Assembly (NCBI GenBank): GCA_904420205.1
Contig: CAJFUN010000008.1
Coordinates: 62,001-126,000, forward strand
Source of the DNA: Candidatus Parachristensenella avicola
GTDB taxonomy: Bacteria > Bacillota > Clostridia > Christensenellales > UMGS416
Direction: 5' to 3'
DNA: 64,000 bases
This document shows, piece by piece, positions 59,304-64,000 of this stretch (the first letter of the stretch is position 1; each line of letters begins with the position of its first letter). The position numbers and the translations under genes are program-made. The notes beneath the pieces were generated by a model, which was not told the DNA's origin, did not search any database, and saw nothing but the letters and a program-made list of their open reading frames with translations.

Positions 59304-60547
59304 CCTTCATCCTCCTCATCTTCATCCACAAAGATGCCTTCATCCACCTTACGGCGCAGGCCTACGTTTAGGCATAGGCCGATGGCAATCATATTGGTCA
59401 GCATAGCGCTGCCACCATAGCTCATAAAGGGCAACGGAATACCGGTAACCGGCATAACGCCCATGCACATGCCGATGTTCTCCACGATATGGAACATCAT
59501 CATTGCCATAACGCCGATCACCATCAAACTGCCGAAGCGGTCTTTGGTGCAGCGGGCCAAGTGGATCATGCGGAAAATCAACAAAGCAAACAGGGCAATA
59601 ATTGCCGTGGCCCCTACAAATCCGAAGGTCTCTGCCGCCACAGCAAAGATAAAGTCTGTATGCTGGGCAGGAATATACTCCAGCTGACTCATCGCACCTG
59701 GGGAAAAGAGGCCCTTGCCCGTCATCTGGCCGGAGCCCACCGCCATCTTGGACTTTCGCACATTATAGCCTGCGCCTAACGGATCAATATTGGTTTCGTC
59801 CAGGAAGACCAAAAGCCGCTCCTTCTGCTTATTGGTCAGCACGTATTTCCAAACGGGAATCACCGCGCCGATTCCGCCCGCCACCAGGGTGCCCATCAAA
59901 AGAGGACGAATGCCTGAAACAAAAAGCATGATTACCGTAATAAACACATAGACGAGGGCAGTGCCCAAGTCGGGCTGCAGCAGGATCAGCACCAGCGGGA
60001 TCCCCACCCGGATCAGCACCTTTAGCAGGTCAAACCATCGGGTGATCCCCTTGGGATACCGAGCCAGCTGCTTGGCGAGCGTAATAATCAAAGCCAGCTT
60101 GGCAATTTCCGAGGGCTGAAAGCTGCGGCTCTCCGTGATCCTATACCATCCCTGAGTGCCGCCTGCCACCTTGCCCAGCACCAGCACCATCGTCAGCAGC
60201 GCCACCGAACCCCAATAGATCAGCTCCGACAGCTTCATGAAGAGCTTATAATCCAGCCAAACCGTGATCACGCACACGGCGCAGCCCACTCCAAACCAGA
60301 TCGCCTGCAGCCGGGTATAGGTCCAATCGATCTCGTCCAGCACGGAAAAAATACTGCTTCCTTCTTCAATGAAAACGCCGCCTGTGGCATTGGCAATGGT
60401 AACCAATCCAAAACACACCAGCGCTAAGACCGTGAGCGCCAGCAGAAAGTCAAAATGCCGCCAATTCAGGCGGCCTTCCCGCGCCTTTTTATTCCGCCTC
60501 TTGGTGATATGCGCTTTCTTCATCTGAAGAAAGACCGGTGTATTCAT
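59300..60547 (-). CDS. rodA: RodA/FtsW/SpoVE-family glycan polymerase, probably RodA
   Basis: A 415-residue SEDS membrane protein with about ten helices. After a basic start come LLALTVLALVCFGLVTIANATGG and the SEDS signatures GAQGWY-type loop (GGTQGWYRI) and FQPSEIAKLALI, then LLMGTLVAGGIGAV, and near the end PFMSYGGSAML. It polymerises lipid II into glycan strands. RodA rather than FtsW is inferred from the PBP2 gene two genes upstream. AAAGGAGG before the ATG at 60547 decides the start. It overlaps the DUF3842 GTG by 4 nt. Confidence 0.93.
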   Translation of the reverse strand: MNTPVFLQMKKAHITKRRNKKAREGRLNWRHFDFLLALTVLALVCFGLVTIANATGGVFIEEGSSIFSVLDEIDWTYTRLQAIWFGVGCAVCVITVWLDYKLFMKLSELIYWGSVALLTMVLVLGKVAGGTQGWYRITESRSFQPSEIAKLALIITLAKQLARYPKGITRWFDLLKVLIRVGIPLVLILLQPDLGTALVYVFITVIMLFVSGIRPLLMGTLVAGGIGAVIPVWKYVLTNKQKERLLVFLDETNIDPLGAGYNVRKSKMAVGSGQMTGKGLFSPGAMSQLEYIPAQHTDFIFAVAAETFGFVGATAIIALFALLIFRMIHLARCTKDRFGSLMVIGVMAMMMFHIVENIGMCMGVMPVTGIPLPFMSYGGSAMLTNMIAIGLCLNVGLRRKVDEGIFVDEDEEDEG

Positions 60548-60557
60548 AGGGCCTCCT

Positions 60558-61340
60558 TTATCCGCCCAGCGCGCTCCAGAAAAGAGCCAGTCCATGGCTT
60601 TGCGTCGGGTTGACGATGGGAATCGCCTCACCTTTGAGCCGCCGGGCAATACGGCAGTAGCTTTCGGCCGCCTTCCCCTTGCCATCCGCAATGGGGATGC
60701 CGAAATTATTGTGACGGACGACCCGGTTATCTTCAGGCACGATGCCCAAGATGGGCAGCTTAAGGATGTCCACCACTTCGTCAACGTCCATCATATCGCC
60801 TCGGCGCACCATCGCCGGGCGTACTCGGTTAATTAAAAGCTTTGCGTTAATCTCCTGCTCTCGCAGCAATCCCGCCACACGCTGGGCATCCCGTACGGCC
60901 GATACCTCAGGCACCGTAACGATCACCGCCCCGTGCGCGCCGGCCAGCGCGTTATTGAAGCCGACTTCAATCCCTGCCGGGCAGTCCACCAGCACATGGT
61001 CATGGATACGGGCCAGCTGCTCGGTCAGCTCCCGCATCTGGCGCACGTTTACCGCCTCCTGGCCGCGGGCTCGGGAGGCAGGCAGCAACGTAAGGCCGGG
61101 ATGCTGGTGATCCCGGATCAGTGCCCGCGACAATGGACAGATGCCTTCCGCCACGTCGACCAGGTCGTATACAATCCGGTTTTCCAATCCCAGGATGACA
61201 TCCAGGTTCCGTAGCCCCATGTCCATATCCACCAGGGCCACCTTTTGGTTCAGTTTGGACAAGGCCACGCCCAGATTGGCCGTAGCCGTTGTTTTGCCAA
61301 CGCCGCCCTTTCCCGAGGTAATTACAGTGATTCTACCCAT
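60558..61340 (-). CDS. minD: Septum site-determining ATPase MinD
   Basis: A 260-residue ParA/MinD ATPase. Deviant Walker A VTSGKGGVGKTTATANLG, LVDMDMGLRNLDVILG, and LVDCPAGIEVGFNNALAGA. The C-terminus SHGLALFWSALGG can form the short membrane-targeting helix. MinD positions the division septum with MinC and either MinE or DivIVA/MinJ. Here neither minC nor minE is adjacent: minD lies between mrdA and rodA. GGAGG lies 6 nt before the ATG at 61340. Gap to mrdA is 58 bp. Confidence 0.94.
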   Translation of the reverse strand: MGRITVITSGKGGVGKTTATANLGVALSKLNQKVALVDMDMGLRNLDVILGLENRIVYDLVDVAEGICPLSRALIRDHQHPGLTLLPASRARGQEAVNVRQMRELTEQLARIHDHVLVDCPAGIEVGFNNALAGAHGAVIVTVPEVSAVRDAQRVAGLLREQEINAKLLINRVRPAMVRRGDMMDVDEVVDILKLPILGIVPEDNRVVRHNNFGIPIADGKGKAAESYCRIARRLKGEAIPIVNPTQSHGLALFWSALGG

Positions 61341-61398
61341 TTTACGCCTCCGCATCCTATAGATTACGGCGCGTCATTCTCCGCCCCAGATCTCCCTT

Positions 61399-63918
61399 CT
61401 AGGGCACCAGCGTGTTATCCGTAGGGATGGTTCCCAGGCTGCTGGTCGTTTCCTTGCTTTCCATGTAGTATTCGATGACTGCCTTAACGGTGGCATAGCT
61501 CCAGCCGCCGGCATATCCGTGGGGGATGTATACCACAATGGCGATCTCCGGATCGTCAAAGGGCGCAAAGGCGACAAACCAGGAGTTATTCTCCAGGTCA
61601 ATCTGAGATACCTGCGCGGTACCCGTCTTGCCGCCAAACTGTCCATTGTACTTGAAACCTTTAAAAAAGTCGGAGGCCGTACCGCCATCTTCCTCGCTAA
61701 CCACCTCGCGCATGCCCTCTTTAATGAGCTCCAGATAGCTTTCAGGGACGTCCAGGCTCCGCACCAATTGGGGCGTTTTGCTGCTGACCACCTCGCCTTC
61801 CGGCGAAATGACCGAATCAATGATGGTCGCGTCATAGACCTTGCCGCCGTTCACCAGGGCCGAAAGATAGCGAGCCACGCCAATGGGCGTAAGCAACGTC
61901 ACACTTTGCCCGATGCCCGCAACGATGGTTTGGTTGGAGTTCCAAATAATGTCGTTAAGCCAACCGGAGATCTGGCTGGTCATGGCCTTCTGCGAGATGG
62001 TCTGCGTGTCAATCTTCAGATCCGTCCGCAGTACGGCGCGGATATCCGCCCCGTATTCCTGCTCGCCGGCGTATTCCACCACCTTCATGATATCGCGGGT
62101 CGCCTGGTCATATTTTTCATCCTCATAATCATACCCTAGTTCCGTGCAGGTGTCCACCAGCAGCTTACGGATTTGATTGTATACGATAGCCGAGGTGCCG
62201 GTAGGTTCCTTTTCGGGATCATATAGGGTTTCCTGGCTGGCCAGCTGGCCGGAAAGCTCTCCGGGCAGCTCTACGTTCGTTTTGCTGTCCAGTCCCAAGA
62301 GCGAGGCCCACTTGTTCAGCTTGTCGATTCCCAGCTCATAGGCTACAGAGAAGAAAAAGTAGTTACAGGAATTCTTCAGCGCCCGCACCAGGTTTTGATT
62401 CGCGTGGGCCCGCCAGTCTTTTTTCCAGCAGGAAGGGCCTTTGACGTCCGGCGAATCGGAACTAATATGATCGCGGAACTCGCCTTGGTCGGAAATCAAG
62501 GTATCCGGCGTAATGGCGCCCTCCATCAGCCCCGCCAGGCCGGTGGCCATTTTAAAGATGGAGCCCGGCGCCGCACGGCTGGCAATCGCTTTATTCATCA
62601 GCGGCGTATCAGGATCGTTGGCGATGGCGGCATAGTCCTCGCTGGAAATACCGCCTGTAAAAATATTGGCGTCATAGGAGGGCAAATTTGCCATGGCCAG
62701 CACAGCGCCGGTATGCACGTTCATAACCACTGCGGCTCCGGTGGAGGCCATCGAGATCTCCCCGCCGCCCCGATCGGCTACTTTTTGGTCGTATTCCGCC
62801 TTATTCTCTTCATAAAGGCGCTGCTGCTCTGTCCGGATCAAATCGATGTTCGCCGCCAGCGCATCCTCCACGACTTTCTGCAGGCGGCTGTCGATGGTCA
62901 GCATCACATCGTTGCCTGATTGAGCCGGCGTGCTCTCCTCTGGAAAGGTCCGGATCACCTTGCTTTTAGAATTGACCTCCACAACCGTCTCGCCGGTGCG
63001 GGTGCCGATGCAGCCGGAAAGCTCAGCCTCCATCGTCTTTTCCACGCCCGCCACGCCGATCAGGTCGTCTCGGTTATAACCCTGGGCCTCCATCTCAAGG
63101 ATGGTCTCCTCGCTGCTCATCCGGCCCATATAGCCGATGAGTTGGGCGGCCATTTCATCCTTCGGATAGATCCGCACCGTCGATTCATCAATCTGTACCC
63201 CGTCCAGAGACAAGGACTCCGTCTCCAGCTGGGCAACCGTCTGCATCGATACATTTTCCGCAATTGTGATGGGGATGTAGCTGGTATAGCTTGTCATCCG
63301 AACATTCTGCCACACGGCTAGGATCTTCAGGGCCATCTCGTCGGAAACCGATTCATCGATAAAGTATCGCTCTCGCAGCTGGCGGTAGCAACCTTCGGCG
63401 TCTAAATCGTAGGTATTCCCCTGGCTATCCTCGCCTTTTTGAATGCCCATGGTATCCCGCCAGTTCTTTTCCCGGGTAGCGGCCACGCTGTCGCTGACGC
63501 CGTTGCCCCAATAAAAGACAAAACTGCCGTCCGATTCCTGGTGTATGGAAAAATCTACGCTCAGCGACGCGTCGTTGGCTTCCAGGATCTCGATGGTCCG
63601 CTGGATGGAACGGGTATAATCCAACACGTCGCCTCCCGGCGTGCCGTCGGAATATTTGGTGCGGTTGCGGGTCGGATCTTTCACGAACTGTACGTCATAC
63701 GCTTTCTGATCATAGGCCAGCGGAATGCCGTTCGCGTCCAAAATCGCGCCTCGGGTTCCGGTTTCGCGGATGGTCCGCCGTGAGCTAGAGACCGACTCCT
63801 CATAATAATCGGCGCCCTGCCTCCACTGCATATCGAAAAGTCGGCCCACCAACAGCACAAAAATCAACAAAAAACATAAAGAGACAATCCAGGTGCGGCT
63901 TTTGAATCGTTTGGTCAA
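61399..63918 (-). CDS. mrdA: Penicillin-binding protein 2 (elongation transpeptidase)
   Basis: An 839-residue class B PBP. Cytosolic basic start, membrane helix at about 11-30, dimerisation domain, then transpeptidase. Active-site motifs: S453-x-x-K456 in PGSIFKMA, S517-C-N519 in NSCNYFFF and K764-T-G in GGKTGTAQ. It is longer than E. coli PBP2 (633), with extra sequence around 85-170 and 560-660. The start codon appears to be TTG with GGAGGTG upstream. Order mreD-mrdA-minD-rodA shows it belongs to the elongasome. Confidence 0.95.
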   Translation of the reverse strand: MTKRFKSRTWIVSLCFLLIFVLLVGRLFDMQWRQGADYYEESVSSSRRTIRETGTRGAILDANGIPLAYDQKAYDVQFVKDPTRNRTKYSDGTPGGDVLDYTRSIQRTIEILEANDASLSVDFSIHQESDGSFVFYWGNGVSDSVAATREKNWRDTMGIQKGEDSQGNTYDLDAEGCYRQLRERYFIDESVSDEMALKILAVWQNVRMTSYTSYIPITIAENVSMQTVAQLETESLSLDGVQIDESTVRIYPKDEMAAQLIGYMGRMSSEETILEMEAQGYNRDDLIGVAGVEKTMEAELSGCIGTRTGETVVEVNSKSKVIRTFPEESTPAQSGNDVMLTIDSRLQKVVEDALAANIDLIRTEQQRLYEENKAEYDQKVADRGGGEISMASTGAAVVMNVHTGAVLAMANLPSYDANIFTGGISSEDYAAIANDPDTPLMNKAIASRAAPGSIFKMATGLAGLMEGAITPDTLISDQGEFRDHISSDSPDVKGPSCWKKDWRAHANQNLVRALKNSCNYFFFSVAYELGIDKLNKWASLLGLDSKTNVELPGELSGQLASQETLYDPEKEPTGTSAIVYNQIRKLLVDTCTELGYDYEDEKYDQATRDIMKVVEYAGEQEYGADIRAVLRTDLKIDTQTISQKAMTSQISGWLNDIIWNSNQTIVAGIGQSVTLLTPIGVARYLSALVNGGKVYDATIIDSVISPEGEVVSSKTPQLVRSLDVPESYLELIKEGMREVVSEEDGGTASDFFKGFKYNGQFGGKTGTAQVSQIDLENNSWFVAFAPFDDPEIAIVVYIPHGYAGGWSYATVKAVIEYYMESKETTSSLGTIPTDNTLVP

Positions 63919-63933
63919 CGTCCCACCTCCTTT

Positions 63934-64000
63934 TTAACGGTATGTCCTGAAATTTCTCGAAAAGGTATCCTCCACTGCCGGCTGCAGCCGGCGGTACAGG
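63934..64000 (-). CDS. mreD: Partial MreD-like protein C-terminus (window edge)
   Basis: The last 21 codons before a TAA at 63936-63934 read LYRRLQPAVEDTFSRNFRTYR. This is too short for a family match, but in Clostridia the gene before mrdA is normally mreD, whose C-terminus is a short basic tail. The assignment is by context only. The stop is 15 nt before the TTG start of mrdA. Confidence 0.4.
   Translation of the reverse strand, partial: LYRRLQPAVEDTFSRNFRTYR

Overview
The window looks like chromosome of a Gram-positive, GC-rich (mid-50s percent by eye) member of the Bacillota, most likely class Clostridia and probably a gut-type anaerobe. The reasons are strong AGGAGG-type ribosome sites, sigma-A-like promoters with 16-17 bp spacers, several lipoprotein signal peptides, a FabT-like MarR gene beside fabH and acpP, an oxygen-sensitive glycyl radical enzyme, rubrerythrin, and a Spo0A-like DNA-binding domain. 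I see no rRNA or tRNA genes, no CRISPR array, no intact insertion sequence and no prophage. The organism assignment is inference.

Region by region. 1-1.6 kb: start of a fatty-acid synthesis operon (MarR/FabT-like regulator, fabH, acpP cut by the edge) with a promoter and adjoining palindrome. 2.1-6.5 kb: a compact operon for a B12-independent propanediol/glycerol dehydratase (glycyl radical enzyme plus activase) with only two microcompartment-type genes, a PduU/EutS-like shell protein and a PduV/EutP-like GTPase. 6.6-10.3 kb: two tandem related tiny membrane proteins, a flavodoxin, and housekeeping or unknown genes. 10.3-18.7 kb: a glycan-sugar module, divergent around a ROK regulator: sialidase-like protein, class II aldolase, D-lyxose-isomerase-like cupin and PfkB kinase on minus; ROK regulator and GH38 alpha-mannosidase on plus. 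18.8-23.2 kb: uridine phosphorylase, a GyrI-like protein, a c-di-GMP phosphodiesterase with a dead GGDEF domain, and a stand-alone Spo0A_C-like protein. 23.2-24.1 kb is gene-poor.

24.1-30.9 kb: secreted peptidoglycan-binding protein, tex operon, DUF255 protein. 31.0-39.7 kb: a long co-directional minus-strand block behind a LysR regulator: three lipoprotein alpha/beta hydrolases, iron alcohol dehydrogenase, flavodoxin-like lipoprotein, aldo/keto reductase, RibD-like reductase and an NTF2-fold protein, with a patch of decayed genes inside it. 40.1-46.1 kb: AlkZ-like protein, Nudix hydrolase, a lipoprotein, GH25-LysM protein, pyrophosphatase. 46.2-50.4 kb: transketolase, phosphohexomutase, DUF2461. 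50.5-55.9 kb: a membrane-anchored surface protein, DUF2284, HD hydrolase, rubrerythrin, MscL, Gfo/Idh oxidoreductase. 56.4-64 kb: a nucleotidyltransferase/phosphomannomutase fusion, then the elongation and division-site cluster mreD (partial)-mrdA-minD-rodA-DUF3842, with no minC or minE in the usual places.

The best candidates for something unusual are the reduced dehydratase/microcompartment operon with an internal insertion in the enzyme, the esterase-lipoprotein/redox operon, the sialidase-mannosidase sugar module, the stand-alone Spo0A_C-like protein, and minD without its partners. All functional statements rest on motifs and family recall; no database search was possible.
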